64,000 bases of DNA from Coniferiporia sulphurascens (taxonomy: Eukaryota > Basidiomycota > Agaricomycetes > Hymenochaetales > Hymenochaetaceae), in assembly GCA_002794785.1 (NCBI GenBank), contig NBBA01000021.1, positions 1 to 64,000 on the forward strand, in the 5' to 3' direction. Positions 10,101 through 23,686 of this stretch are shown here, one piece after another. Both the position numbers and the translations under genes were made by a program. How positions within the stretch are numbered: the stretch's first letter is position 1; the number at the start of each line of letters is the position of its first letter. The notes under the pieces are model-generated. The model was given only the letters and a program-made list of their open reading frames with translations. It was not told the DNA's origin and ran no database searches.

Positions 10101-13100
10101 AAGTGTCGCTGGAGCCCCTCTCGATAGCGAGGAGATCCTGGGCAATAACAAGGAGTAATTGTGTGAGCTTCTTTGCATCGCATGGTGACCCTGCGGGTTC
10201 GACCGTGAAATCTAGGTCGAGATCGTCTGCTAGTCGATTGGAGTGCCACTCGCGGATAGCGTTGCAAAATCGACCGAGTCTCTGTTCGCGTTGACCAAGA
10301 TCCGAAAGGAAAAGGCAGGTATCATCAAAATGTTTTCGGGCAGTCCGGATAAGATCCAAGTCATCTATATCTGAAGTATTAGCTTAATCATTTCAGGCGG
10401 CGAAAAGAACATGCCTTCAAAAATGAGAGCGGGAACGCATCCGTCCACATCCCGTAACAAGGCATGAAGCCGTTCCTTAAGATCTCCACAGGCCGACTTC
10501 CAGCGCTGAAGGTCACTGAGAATGGCTTCCTGAATGGGTGCATCGTCTGTGGATATCGCGGAAATTGTCTGCGCAACGATATAGATTTCATTTAGAGCAT
10601 CAAAAAGTTCAGAAGCCTTCCGTTTTGTCTCGAATAGCGCCGCCCAGATGACACCGTTCCCTGTGCATGCACCTTGGGAGCGATCCAGAGCATGGAGTCT
10701 ACGCAAATGCATACGGACTTGATTCCATGCAACAATTTGAGTAATAACTCTGTTAATTATTGTCAGCTTAGACAATAGGGAAAATATACGATATAATCAC
10801 CTGGCCCTTGCGCTTAGCGCATACGAGAAAGTCGATTCAAAAAAAGCTATGCCACGCTGTAACTCACGGGTCGGGATATCGGGATGATGCTTCGCGACAC
10901 ATTGTAGTAAATCGGAAAGAAGGCTGGCTGAGCGATAGTAGTAGAGGTTGACTTTTTCCGAGATAACCTCAAACGGGCCCTCCAAGCAAATGGGGAATGC
11001 AGGCTGCTCCATTATGCGCCTTCTATTCCGATGCATTTGAAGAACCTCCGGCTTTACGTTTGGGGATATGCCTATCCTTTTTAGCTCTTTCAAGAGCTCA
11101 TTCCATGATCTTCTTTTTCGGGTCAACAGCGAGCCGTTCCAGCGCTTTTGGTCAGTAATAGAAAGTCCTTTCGGGGGAACTGTCCGCAAAAATTCATCCT
11201 GGATAGTAAATATCGAGACGCATAATCCGTCGATAGCCAAATGCGCTGCAGGGCCCAAGAGTCTGTCAAGCTCAATCCTGAATACGGATGCGAATTTTCG
11301 TAATACTTTTGGAGCGTCAGGCGGAATGGGAAACACAGAGGGAGGTTTATCACCCCCAACTGCGACGCTATCATCAATCTTCATCACAGGTAGAGTTCCG
11401 GCGCTATCCCCTGACCTTTTCCCGCCGGTGTGAAGATAATCCGTTATCGGCTGGCGAAGTAGCTCTCTAAATTTACGTATTCTCCTATAAAGTTGCTTAT
11501 GGGTACGTTGCGCACTCTGCTGCAAAGCGTGGACGTTGACGTCTCTCCAAGAAGCAAGCAGAACGAGACTTTGAACATCCTTTTCTATCACGCTCCGTTG
11601 CTCGGACAGGGACACGTTAATGCTGACGGAAAACTGGGCATAGAAGATGTAGAATGATAACAGGATTTCTGATGATCTTTTGAGGGCTGTCCCAGACGGT
11701 CCGTCTTCAATCGTTGCAAGTTTGCGACTTAACGATGAGAATGATTTAATCAAACGTAGTCTTTCCTTGAATTGACCAAGTGGCGAAGATGAGACAAAGT
11801 CCTCTAAGAGGGGAGTAAGGGAATCCAGATATTCCCCAAGTTTGTCCTCAGAAGCCGTTACCGATTCGAGGCTAGCTGCGATAACCCCGCGAACAGTCGC
11901 ATCGTACAGCCGAAACCACCAGTCAGCCAGGCCATGGCAGAATGACTCGGCTTCGTAATCTAGTATGTGTCGCCAACCTGAGAGCTCGAGCTTTCTCCAT
12001 TCGACGATAAGCGCGGTTAAAGAGTGGCGATGTGCCTTGAGCGAGTTTTCGCGATTGGCGAACATTTCCCAGTCCTCAGTGTGTAGCAGTAATCGCTCTA
12101 TAGCACCGAGAATCTTTGCCACTGGGCTACGGATGCTCATTGACAGCAAATTATCACAGCGGTCTCGCAGGTGATGCAGAACTAGCTGATCGGGCCAGTC
12201 GCCGATGAGCTTACAGAGATCATCCCGCAGGTAATTAACAATCCTGGACGCTCTCCTTGCTTCCGAAAAGTTTGGATCATGATAAAAGCTGTATGCATTA
12301 GTGCAGTCACCTTGTCGGAAAGAGTTCTTTGATTCGCGTAGAAGGTCCAAACGGAAAGCAAGACTACCCTCATCCATATCGTGAGTCATGGAAGACAAAT
12401 GGTCGTCCGTCCAGGACGAAATCATATGAAGACGCATTGTGTTCCAGCGTGATTGACGATCAACTTTCGGCAGAGAATCGGTGTCGAATAACTGTAAGTG
12501 AACATTCATCAGCTCAGTTACTATTTCTGCGTTGAGCGCTCGACCGTCGGCTAAGGGTCGCTTTTCGTGCTCCCGGTGTGATGCATGCTCGTCGGTCTCT
12601 GTCTCCGAAAAAATGGGGAATAGTCGCTGCACTTCCTTGTCTTCTATAGCGGTGTCTTCGTCGGTATTCTGGTCCTGTGGTTTGGAGCGATATAGGGACT
12701 CGGATTGACGATTTCTTTCTGCATCTCTGGTGATGTCTTGATTCCAGAGAGAAGAGAATCGCTCATATAAAGTCCAAACATCTGTGAAAGCGTGCGTCCC
12801 ACCAACGCCCGATGTGATACTCTGAGCGACTCCGAAGAGTCTCAAAAGTAGGGCATTTCCGACAGTAAAATCGCCTTGGACAATGCTATTGACTTCAATC
12901 ATTGATAATGCGTCCCTTGCCATTGCGGAAGGAAAGTTCATAATTTTTGAGACGTATGAACGCGTGGGAGGCAACGTACGGACAAGCATCGAGTGTCGAA
13001 CAGCCCGTAGACCAAAACGAAGCTGCATTAAAGCCAATTCAATTGCAGGAAGCAGATCTTGAAAAGGCGCGTAAGCACTGCCCATCCGCTGAAGGAAGTT

Positions 13101-16100
13101 TGAGATTGAGTCCTGTAATAAAACTTCCTGAGAGTGCAGCGTTTCAACAGGTGATTCAGCGGCGATGACGAATTTTTCTATCCGCTCAGGTGAAATAACA
13201 CCCTCCAGAAAGCCACGAGCTTCCTTCCAGAATGACTGCAAAAGGTCAAAGCTGCCATTCCGGTCCGGGTAACTCGGTATATTGTCCGAGATGAATTCAT
13301 CCTCGAGCTCCCGCATACGATCCTGAAGAAATTGTGTGAATGCATTGGAGGAATTCCCCGATTTGATAATCTCCAGGGATGAATGCACACGCATTTGTGA
13401 GCTGAGCCATATCTCTTGAGCGTTGTAAAAGGATCTCCTGCAACCGTAGATTTCGACGGGATCCAAGGAGAGGTTGGGCACGTATAAGGAAAGAAGTGTT
13501 TGCGATAAGGCTATCCAACACTGTCCCAAGGCACGTAAACGCTCAGCTTCAGAACTGCTCGATTCAAGCCTACTCAAAGAGAGCACAACCAAGTTTAATG
13601 GTCCGAAGCCAGGCGTGTCCTTGAGTTCTTGTAACGCAGTTATAAGGTGTACGATGGGTCTTCGGCAAGCAGCGGCAGGCATCAACTTCTCAAACATGTC
13701 ACTCGGGAAATCGTCATCTGCAGCACCGGGAAAGCAAGCACAGACTGTCTATCATCCGCTCAGTTAGTAACTTGATGCTGAATCAGGCAGGAATAAACTC
13801 ACTATCACGATGCTCTGCAACAAAAAAGAAACTATTAGTTCTTCACGGGTCGATATGAGCGTACACTCGATAAGACTCCGTCGGATTTCATCATCTAGCG
13901 CTGCATCAAGAGACCAAGCGTTGTCTAATGTACCACTGTTGATTCCTCTCCTGCAAACAAGCCCATTTAGTTCAGGTTAGTTACTAGAATTCACGGCAAG
14001 ACGACTACCTTGTAATGACAGTCGATCGTAGCTGAATTGGCGTGAAAAGCATCGATGGTCCGGACACCTGCGTCAATAAGCCCGTCAACATTATTAGCAG
14101 CGAAGAATGAAGTAGAACCCACCTGTAACGCCCCGCCTCCTTCCCAAACGGCTTTGTGCCACTCTAATTGCGCGCGAACCAAATCTGAGATGATGTCTAA
14201 TGTGCAGGTCAGATTTTCCGAGACAATTTGAATCGTACGGTGTCAAACAAATAGCACACCTTTCTGCGCCTCTGCCTTCCAAACGAGCTGTTGATATGAT
14301 ACCATTCGGGGGTAATGGAGGTGAAGCGAGCAAGATTGCGTGGCTGCATGTATAATCTTCTTAAGCTGAAGCTGCATACACAGGTTAATAGGTTGATGGC
14401 TTAAACACAGGAGGTCACCATACCTTGCTTTCAGAAAAACTGAGTTGAGCGAGACCATCTAATTCGATGGCCAATAATCCCGAGCTGACACCAGTTTGCT
14501 GAAAGAAAGTTTGGCTGTAATTGACTTTGTCATCTACATCCTTCAAATACTAAAAGTAATCAGGGCGATTCTGAAAAGCAAGAGAGGAGAATGCTGTTAC
14601 TTCATAGCCTTCAGCCTTCAGCCGATCCCATTCTTCTAGATGATGTTTATCGATGCTGCCACTAATTGAAAGCAACGAGATCAGCTCAAACGAGCGTATT
14701 TTTGAAGCTGTATAAACCAGATTAGACTACGACTAAAGACAGATCGGTGTAATTACCATGATTATGCCTTGTACTCAGCAAAACACTCTTCAATTTCTGC
14801 ATCATCGTTGTCGCTTCCGCTGCCGGAAGTGAACGATAAAAGGAGCTCCAGATTTCCATAAGTTTGAGACCGGAATGAAGAATGTAGTCATTGCGCAGGG
14901 CATAAGCACGTTCCTCCAATTCCCGAACAGGGTAAGGTGCGCTTTTAATGCAATCGTAAGCCCATCCAGAGACAGTGTACAAAGTGGAGTAATCAACCAC
15001 CCGCTGACTTGCGGCACGGAACAGATGATGAGCATAATGAACGAGTCTCAATACAACCTGTGAACACTGCCAATGAACATGTCAGCTTAGCGCCTACGAG
15101 AATGAGATAGATATTACCAAGAGGCCTGATGTAGAATCTCTAGATAGTAAGACCCTTCGAACAATCATTGGAATGCCTTCCAAAAAGTGCGCAATGTTCT
15201 CATGCCCCATCGGGAGCTTTGTAAAAGCCATGCCAACACTACCTTCCGTGATATCTGAATTCGATACATCCTCTCGTCGTACATGATTCTCCAAAATTGT
15301 TGCGAGAGTGTAAGCTTCGAGTAAATTGCTCTGCACTCTACAATTCTCCGAATCATCTTCTGACAGCCAATGAACAAATGGTCCAGCAAGAAAACGGAGA
15401 GAAGGCTGGTACAGATGAGATGTCAATAATGACCAATGATTCCCTGGCAAGAACATACCTGGTTACTGGGTGCATCAATCCAATTAGAAGACCATGTTTG
15501 CAGAAGCTTGAAGGACTCCGCGCCTTCGTAAAGAACGGAACGTATATCTTCATACAGACTGGAGCAGAAAGGACTTTCGATGGACTTCAGTAAACGGAGG
15601 AGATGATGCACATGAAGGACACTTGAAGACCCTAGTAAAACCACTAAGATGGCGTTGTGAGCTACGCTGTCGTATTGCATGATTAACGATTTGTATTCAA
15701 CCAATCTTGACGATAAGCTGTCGCTGTACACTAGATCAGTGGCGCATGATAGCTTCTCGCCCGTTGGCCAATTTGAGAATTCAGAATGCAATGCGCGCCG
15801 ACTTAACTCAAAGGTAGAGCGTAGATAACCTGAAGATCCCAAGCGCAGGGGCACCACGGAACTCAAAGGAAGGCGTTGCGCATCCAGCAAAGACCCTGGG
15901 TCGCCCCAGACATCATTAATATCCAAGGCGATCTCGATTCCTCTGTTTCTCATCGCACGAGAGATATCGCCCCGTTGACAGTCCACTGTCATGATAAGTC
16001 TGAATTCACGATGTGGAATAATGACGTCCTGGTCTAGACCTTTTTCTGTCAAAGTCAACGAGCCCCCCAGTTCGCATAGGGAGTTCAACCTATCCAAAAC

Positions 16101-19100
16101 GGACGGGCTGCACAAATTCGCGTTATCCAAGAGAAGCCATTCGCCGTTCTTCATAGCCCGAATCAGAGGGCCATCGACCCATTCAAATCGAGGACCACTC
16201 TCGCCGTGCGTCAAAGATTCCAAGGCAGCTTCCAAAGATGCCCTCAGAGGTTCTGTTAGTACATTAGAGGGCGTATCGACAATTGCTGAGCGAGCTAAAG
16301 ATAATAAGTCGTTCAGTGAACGTGTTCGTAGAATTGTTACTGTCTCCTTCTGCAATCTCGATAGTGATTCGAGGGATTTAGCATTGGGGCGGTTGAAGTC
16401 GATTTGCGAGAAACAGCTATTGACCAGTTGCGTGACGTTCGTCAAAACATGATAGAAGTGGTAGTCGTCGTTTATTTGTTCATAACTTCCAATGAGATCG
16501 CTTGTATCGCTTGAGCTACCAAGTGACAACTCCTGCAACGGTTGCGATACCGCGGACGCCAAAGACCGGGCAAAGCTCGTTTTACCAGTGGCTTGATGTC
16601 CGGTAATTATGAGGAGCCAATTGTGGGAAATTCCTGACAAAGCCGCCTCCAGGTTGCTCGATTGCGATAGAAGAAGACGTGCTCCACGGCATGGATCCAA
16701 AAATTCTCCTCTAATCATTGACGAACTGCCGCAAGTTATATCATTCGGTGTGAAAGCTTGTCTCACTTGAAGCTTGTCTTCAATTTTGGCATCATGGAAA
16801 ATCTCCGTAAAAAGCCTGACCAAACGACGTCTGTCATTTTCACAGCGGAAACGCCTCCCGTAGATAGTGTTAAAATGTCTCCATGGCTCTTCAACCCTAC
16901 CGTCCGGATGCTCCATCAGTGACGCCCATCGGATAATATCACGAAGATTAAACTCCCACGGGGACCCAAGGACGCCGAATTCTTGCTTCAGCACAACGTC
17001 GTCGTGCAGCCGGCAATTGAAATCGATCATCAATTGTAGATCTGAGAGTGTTATTGCCGGAAAGAGATGCCTGCATATAAGAAGCAAGTCGCCAGCTGAA
17101 AGCTGATCAACAAAAACCTTTGTAAAGCGGTTGAGGAACGATTTTGGAAGACCTTTTCGTCCGCTGCCTTGGTTCGAGGGATTTTGAGCTGCAAAAACGC
17201 GAAAATTTGGATGTCGAGAGAAGGTGCGATCCAGTTCAGGGACATACACGGTCCCACGGTGGTCGAATACTGCATTCAGACCTTCGAGAACAGACTGTGA
17301 GGCCAAGTTCATCTCATCCAATAAGACCCAGTATCCTTTTTTCAAAGCTTGAAGAAACTCCGCATCGGTCCAAGCGAACTTTCCAGCGGTATCCCCTTCA
17401 ACGGGAAGATCGGAGCCAAAAAGATCGACTAAATCTGTCTGCTCTGACAGATTGATCCTACAAAGTCGCTGTCCCGCAGCGGCCGCTAGCGCCGATACAA
17501 GACTAGTTTTACCAACGCCAGGACTCCCTTCCAAGAGGATAGGTTTGACTATTTGACATGCTCTAATTAGTCGAAATGCGTTATTCAGCGACGTCGGAGC
17601 TTCGAAGTTGAAAGCATTTTTGTCATGTCGCGGCCGATTCCCTAGAGGTACAAGGAAGGGACCGATCTGAAGGGATACTTCAGATATCGATACCACAGGT
17701 GGTAACCTATACTGTTCAAGGCTGCTCATACTGAGCTCTTCCAACCATTGACTAGCTTGATTTCTTAGATTCTGCAAGGATATTGCAGACCATCCCGACA
17801 ATTGCGTCAAACTTGACAAACCATCAACAATCGCCATTTGGCCACCATGAACCTATATTCTAGGTCTTAGCACTGACATAGTCAACGATTGAATTGAAAA
17901 AACGCTTACAAATAACATAGAGGGCGACAAATCCGATGAGGATCGCAAAACGTTGCAGAAGTTAACCCAACTCTATGTGATCCTTTATAAATGCCACGAC
18001 CTATGATACCAGGTTACCGCACGTACCAATATATCCCGAATTGTTAATATAGAGGTGTCTTTAGTTTGGGACATGATCCATTCTGCAAAATCTAGCAGAG
18101 GCTCGGTGAGCTGCACCAAATCATCATGCTTCCAGGAGTGCTTCACGATCTCAGAGAGATCGGTCCTTTTCATAATAGAAGGTACCCATATCTCCGTAAA
18201 TCGATTACGAAGAGCTGGGGACAATTCTTTCTTCCCGAAGTCTCCGCCAGGGTTCATGGTAGCGACGAATTTGAAACCACTCTCCGCCGTAACTTGGAAC
18301 TCATCCAGATTTTCGCCACCTCTTTCTGCTAGGACAAGGGTCCGCGACGGCTCTAAGACACTGTTCAAACGCTCAAGGACGGAATCATCCGCCAATGATA
18401 TCTCATCCAGGAGGAAAACGTCAGCAGTCCGCATACAGGTAACCAAGGGTCCATCTTGCCACTCGAGAAGACCTGGATTGGATACCAGGGAGTGCTGGGC
18501 AGCGAGGAGTGCATTTCTTTCGCTCGCGCTGATTTCCGCATTAAGGCGGGAAGATATGGCGAAGATGATCTGGTCTTTGTCCGTTTCATCAAAGGCATTA
18601 CCAGTACGAAGTAATTTTATGGCCTCTTGGACAACGTCACTTTCAAGAGAACCTTCACGGCGAATAGGCCGAAGCCCACCAATAATGTCCGACGCCTCGG
18701 TGTTTTGATGACAATTAACGGTGCGCAAGGCTCGCCGTTCAATCCCCGCATAAATCTGACATACCGACGTTTTTCCGGATCCTGTTTCGCCTACCAGGAG
18801 CACGGGCTCATTGTGGCGTAACGCGCGAGACAAAAGCACGAACAGTCTCCTCATTGGCTTCGTCCAGACGATCTCCTCGAGCGGGTTAATGGGATAGTTG
18901 AGAAATGCCGAGTCGTATAGTGCGTCTGCTGATACCGTCACGTTCATGATTTTCTCTAATATTTCTTTGACAACGGCTTTGTCCTCGTCGTGTCGCGCCC
19001 TTTCGGCCAACAGCATATAACCATTTTCAGCTAGTTCCTGATATCCCTGAGCGTCTCTTTCTGCCCATCGAAACAAATCCCTCAACGTTGCAAAACCCTG

Positions 19101-22100
19101 CTTTCCTTCAAAAACTCTTCCGATTTGCCTTCGCTTCTGCAATTCGTGGAAAACCGCCACGATGCGCTGACTATAAGAAGGAGCTATACGGGACTTTTGG
19201 CAGAGAATATGCTCCAACTCAGTCGGAGGCACATCGTCAAAGTGAACTTCCAGGAAGCGATTTCGAAGCGCCCGAGAAAGTACCTTTCTTCCTGCGTACA
19301 CGCCGGACGGATTTTGAGTAGCAAACAGAACAAAACGAGGATGCGGCCTGATGACTTCTTGGGTTTCGGGAATAACAAGCTCGCGATTGTCATCCAAAAG
19401 TCGATTCAACGCTTCCAAAACATCTGTGGGTGCGAGATTGAGTTCGTCCAGCACTAACCAATCGCCTCTACGAAGTGCCCGAACCAGAAGTCCATCACGA
19501 AAGACGAGTTTACCAGTCTTTGGATCAGACACATAAGAACCGAGATATTCCTGGATATCAGTATGCTCATGGTTATTAATGCGAACGAAAGCATGTCCGG
19601 TGCGACGAGCCAGATATTGTATAGCGCTAGTCTTGCCACTAGAAGTTGGACCTTCAATAAGGATAGGATAACGCTTTACCATGATGATGCGAGCCAAATC
19701 AACTAGCTTTTTCTGTACAGAAGGTGTGAGTATGTAGTCCGTGACATCCTCTTTTTCATTGGGACCTGAAGACAACCAGAAGGGCCCGAGCTGGACGCAA
19801 GCTTCAGCACCTTGTGGAGGGGGCGGTTGATGCGACAAAAATTGTGTTGTATTCTTTACGTTAGCCAAAAGTGTACGGCGTGCATGGTCCAACACAACCT
19901 CCGCACTGGCCTCGTTGAGGACCATCGTGAACGTCATTTTAAAACCCTCCCATAAGGCTCGTCTTAGCCCAAAGCTTTGAACCGTGTCCGCAGCGAACAT
20001 GAGTGCCCGAGAAAGTGTGCGCATACTATAGTGTGGTCGATGGTCAGAACCATCGGCAATCCTCCCAGACTCTGAAAGGCGCTTCACACCCATATAAAAC
20101 TGAGCAACATCGAATATAGCGGTTTTGTCCGTAATAGCTAAGTGGCCAATATAATGGGAGATGATACTGATGAGTGCCTCTTGATCCTCGTCGGGTGAAG
20201 GTACGTCAATCTCTGTAAATCTCGCCCTGATATTACTGGGAAGGTCCTTCTTCCCAACGTCTGTCGCGGGATTCATGCAGGCAAAAAGACGGAAATTGTG
20301 GTGGCGAGGCACAGGCTCCAGAGATCCTTGTTCGGTGAGCGTGACAGACGAAGTGGGGCTCTGCAATAAACCAGAAATGCATTCCAATGTTTCAGGAGAT
20401 GCCAGATTCATTTCGTCAAGAAGAACCCTGGTAAGAGATACGTTATCGTACGACATATTCTATTAGACAAGGAGAAACCACTTACCATGCCCCAGTCCTG
20501 ATAGCCTTGACTAAAGGTCCTTCGACATAGTGGAAGGCAAACTTTCCCTTACCGAGGACGTGCTGAACCTCAAAGTGACGCACGTCAGCCTCAAATGCCA
20601 GCCATTCGGATTCAGAGTTTCCGGACTTTTCACTTCGCAATTTTCGGCGCTTCCTTGGAAATGACGAGTCCAGGTCATCAGATAGCGCACCTTCTGGGGC
20701 TTCTGGTCTGAGGATGAAGGCAGGTTTAAAAGTGGACCATTTCGAAGTAAATTAATACACTCACAAAGTCTGGTTTTTAACGCCCTTCTCACGTAGTTTA
20801 TTAATGGCCATTCTCGATGCTTCGCTCCACAGTTTAACTGCAGTTTTCCACCTTGCATCCGCGACCGATTTCCTTAAGCTTTGGTGAAAGACTTCGTTCT
20901 TTTTGCTGCTGAACGTTTTTTGAAAAAGATCCGTGAATCGCTGTTGCAACTCGAGTGCAGGGGTGCGAGCGCTGACAGGCCTGAACCCGCCTATCAAGTC
21001 CGATGCCTCCGTTTGATTCGACATGTTGAGAGAGACGAGTGGTCGGTTAAGCAAAGAAGCGAGATATGAGATAACGCTCGTTTTTCCCGTTCCCGTCTCG
21101 CCAGTCAGAAGTACCGGCTCGATGGCGGAGACGCACGCAGCTAACTGAGCTATTAAACGGATTGCTTGCTTGTGCATGCTGAAGGAACGTGAAGGAAGCG
21201 AGTCGGAAAGGCTGTCAACTGAATTCACGGCGAGCACGGTTCTCCCGGCTTTGATAGCTGTCGGGCGTCCGTCAATATCCTTCTCAACTTCGAAAACGGG
21301 AGTTCTCCGCTTTAGCACCCATTCGCGAGTTTCCTCGGATAGACCAAGTTTTTCCCCAATCATTCTCGCAATAGTATCACGCTGCTCGGAGAAAGACTTG
21401 TTCGTCGCACCTGCTGCGAAAAACGTATCTCTTGCCTCGAGATACATTTCCTCCCTTAGCGAGGGATAAGGTAAAAGCTCCAATATAGGAACTAGCGCCC
21501 CATCACCTGTGCGCACCTTACCTGGAATAGCATGACTGGATTCAAGTAAGTGTGAAACTCGGCCGCAGAATTTTTCTAAGTCGCGAAGGCCGACTGGTCG
21601 TGATGAAGACAGTAGGCGAAGACGCTTCACTGACTGCCATATATCGATTAAGTGGTCGGTAACGGGGCCAGCAATCTTCGGAAACTTCGAGTCCACGATG
21701 AGTCGCAAATCATCCGGCGAGTTTTCCGGTACCATAATTTCCCGCCACTTTTGAGCGCCTAGAAACGAAGGGGGAGGAAAGTGCGCAACATCATTTCCTT
21801 CCACGGAACGCGTTGCGAAGAGTGCGAATGACTCTGCGGCCTTGACGAATCCGCGATTCGTTATGGGAAGTACAGCGTTGGATCCAATTGGTGTGCTGTC
21901 GTCTAAGGATTCCACCAGTGGACTAATGAGACCAAGGACTTCACCGCTTGCACGGTCAATGTCCTTCAAAACTACCCATTTCCCTTCCCGCATAGCCTTG
22001 ACCAAAACTCCGTCTTTCCACTCAAAGGAGCCAGCATGAGTGGAGGAAGAAACGTATGACCCCAGTAGAGAACGAGGGTCTAGTGACGTATCTGCGAGAT

Positions 22101-23258
22101 GAATCGTAACAATATGATTCGTCGTTGACGGATGGAGGAGCAACGCTAGATGATTCAGAAAGGCGGTTTTTCCTGAGGAGGGCGTAGATGTCAAAAGAGT
22201 AGGACGGCGAAGAGAGACGTTGACTGCAATTTTGCGAAGTGAGGTTAGAGCGGAAACGGTCAACACAAGCGTGGAAAATGGTGGTCGGGTTGCTGGTGTT
22301 CGCGGAAGCAGTATCCCGTGAACATTCGCAATCCGAGGACTAGCCAAAATATATAAATTGCTTTCGGTAGGTGCGAATAAAAGCTTACCTTAAGTCTCGA
22401 TCAGTCAAGGCGACGTCTGAACTACTATTCACAAACACAAAGTCTGACGTTTTGAGAATACGGATTCGGTACTCTTGAATTCGTTGCACTTCGAGCAAAG
22501 GGAGCATCCAGCCGTCGACTTTTTTTGTAACCCCTGAGACGTTTTCGCCGTAATCGAGTAAACAGTCTTCAAGTCCAATCTCTCCGAGTATATTTCTCTC
22601 CATATTTTCTCTTTTGCGATCACTCATATTTGATTGTAACGCATAGCATCTTATTGCCAGCCAGCGAGCACCTCTATCTGCGGGAGGTGTCGTACATAAC
22701 TTCAGTAGAAGAGAGAGGTCCCAGTTGAGACTTTTCGGTAGGGATGGCGTCGCTCGCAGTATACGGTAGTATGCAAGAAGAATTCGGTGTAACACCTGTA
22801 TGTCTAGCTGTTCCGCAGATCCCCCGGAGAAGGTTCTACAAAGGGGTCCGCCTAACAAGTGGTCGCAACGGAGGAAGGACGAGAAGATCCTACACAGCGT
22901 CGTAAGTGAGGCTGGGTCGTAATCGACTAAAGGTATGGACTCACGGGTATATCTCTTCGTGCACTTCTATCAGTAATGACAATGCCTCTAATTTTTCGAG
23001 TAAATAGTCGTTGTCGTCCAACCAGCGTGCGCACAGGTCCATTAAAAGCGGTCGGAATGTCTGTGTGACGGCCAACGTGAGTGAAGGACGCAGCATATAC
23101 CGTGACAGCGTATCGAGCAACGCATTGCCGGTGTGTAGACCTTGTAATATGCTAAAGAAAGGCGAATCTTGTGGGATTAGTTCAAGCAAAAGGCTCAGTT
23201 GTCTGTGAACGCCAAGTGAGAGCGGGTCGGGAATGTTCCAAGCCGAGTCTGTGTCCAT
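7197..23258 (-). CDS. MDN1: Midasin, giant AAA ATPase of 60S ribosome maturation
   Basis: Midasin (Rea1) pulls the assembly factors Ytm1 and Rsa4 off pre-60S particles in the nucleolus and nucleoplasm. The start is ATG at 23258 (MDTDSAWNIPDPLSLGVHRQ). Six AAA modules follow: AAA1 with P-loop TSTPSSGKT near 22190-22165 and Walker-B-like VLKDIDRAS; AAA2 GETGTGKT with VLLDEMNLASPE; AAA3 GPTSSGKT with LVLDELNLAP; AAA4 GETGSGKT with FLLDEISLAD; AAA5 GSPGVGKT with VLLDEMNLAS; AAA6 GHQATGKT with LLLDNANLCS. A long helical linker covers about 15400-10400, followed by a highly acidic segment (about 10360-8800). The C-terminal MIDAS domain has RTGKRLNMKKIIPYIASNY and the metal motif DDSRSM near 7817-7800. 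About 5,000 residues over roughly a dozen short introns match the family length. The acidic segment's antisense shows many spurious open frames. Neighbours look functionally unrelated. Confidence 0.96.
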
Positions 23259-23686
23259 AGCCGTAACAGTGGCGGCAGGGCCAAGTGGATAAGTCTAGAT
23301 GAAATAGTAAGGTACCAATAGATCTTCAATAGTTTGAACAGCTTTCAGTAGTGAAGGCCCGATGGTGGTGGTAGTGACGACGACGACGAGGGGGAGAAGA
23401 AATGGTGAGGAGACCAGTCGCTGGTCTGCCTTCCGTTGCGTCTGTGGCTGCTTACCAGACTTTAGAAAAAAACAGTCGTGGGAAGGCGCGGATCACACCA
23501 AGCATGTCACATGACTCACGAGTCTAAGGATTTTATCCAGCGAGCATAGTCAGCACTTTCACCCTTACTCCGGTTCGTTTCTCTTTTCTCATATTGGTCA
23601 TATGGTTATATAAAAAATATCAATAGAATCCCTTCAAATCATTCGGCCAGTTACACCCGTTACAATTCCTTAAAAATGAGAAGTCC
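23259..23686. promoter_or_regulatory. Intergenic region: midasin promoter and 3' flank of a nuclease gene
   Basis: This is the 428 bp between the midasin start and the stop of the first secreted nuclease gene. It contains a GTGGTGGTAGTGACGACGACG simple-sequence stretch near 23355-23385 and an AT-rich patch near 23600. I see no coding sequence. A promoter role for MDN1 is inferred from position only. Confidence 0.4.

Noticed and set aside
17150..17190. GGTTCGAGGGA word resembling a tRNA T-loop
   Set aside because: It lies inside well-supported midasin coding sequence, and no acceptor stem or anticodon arm fits around it.
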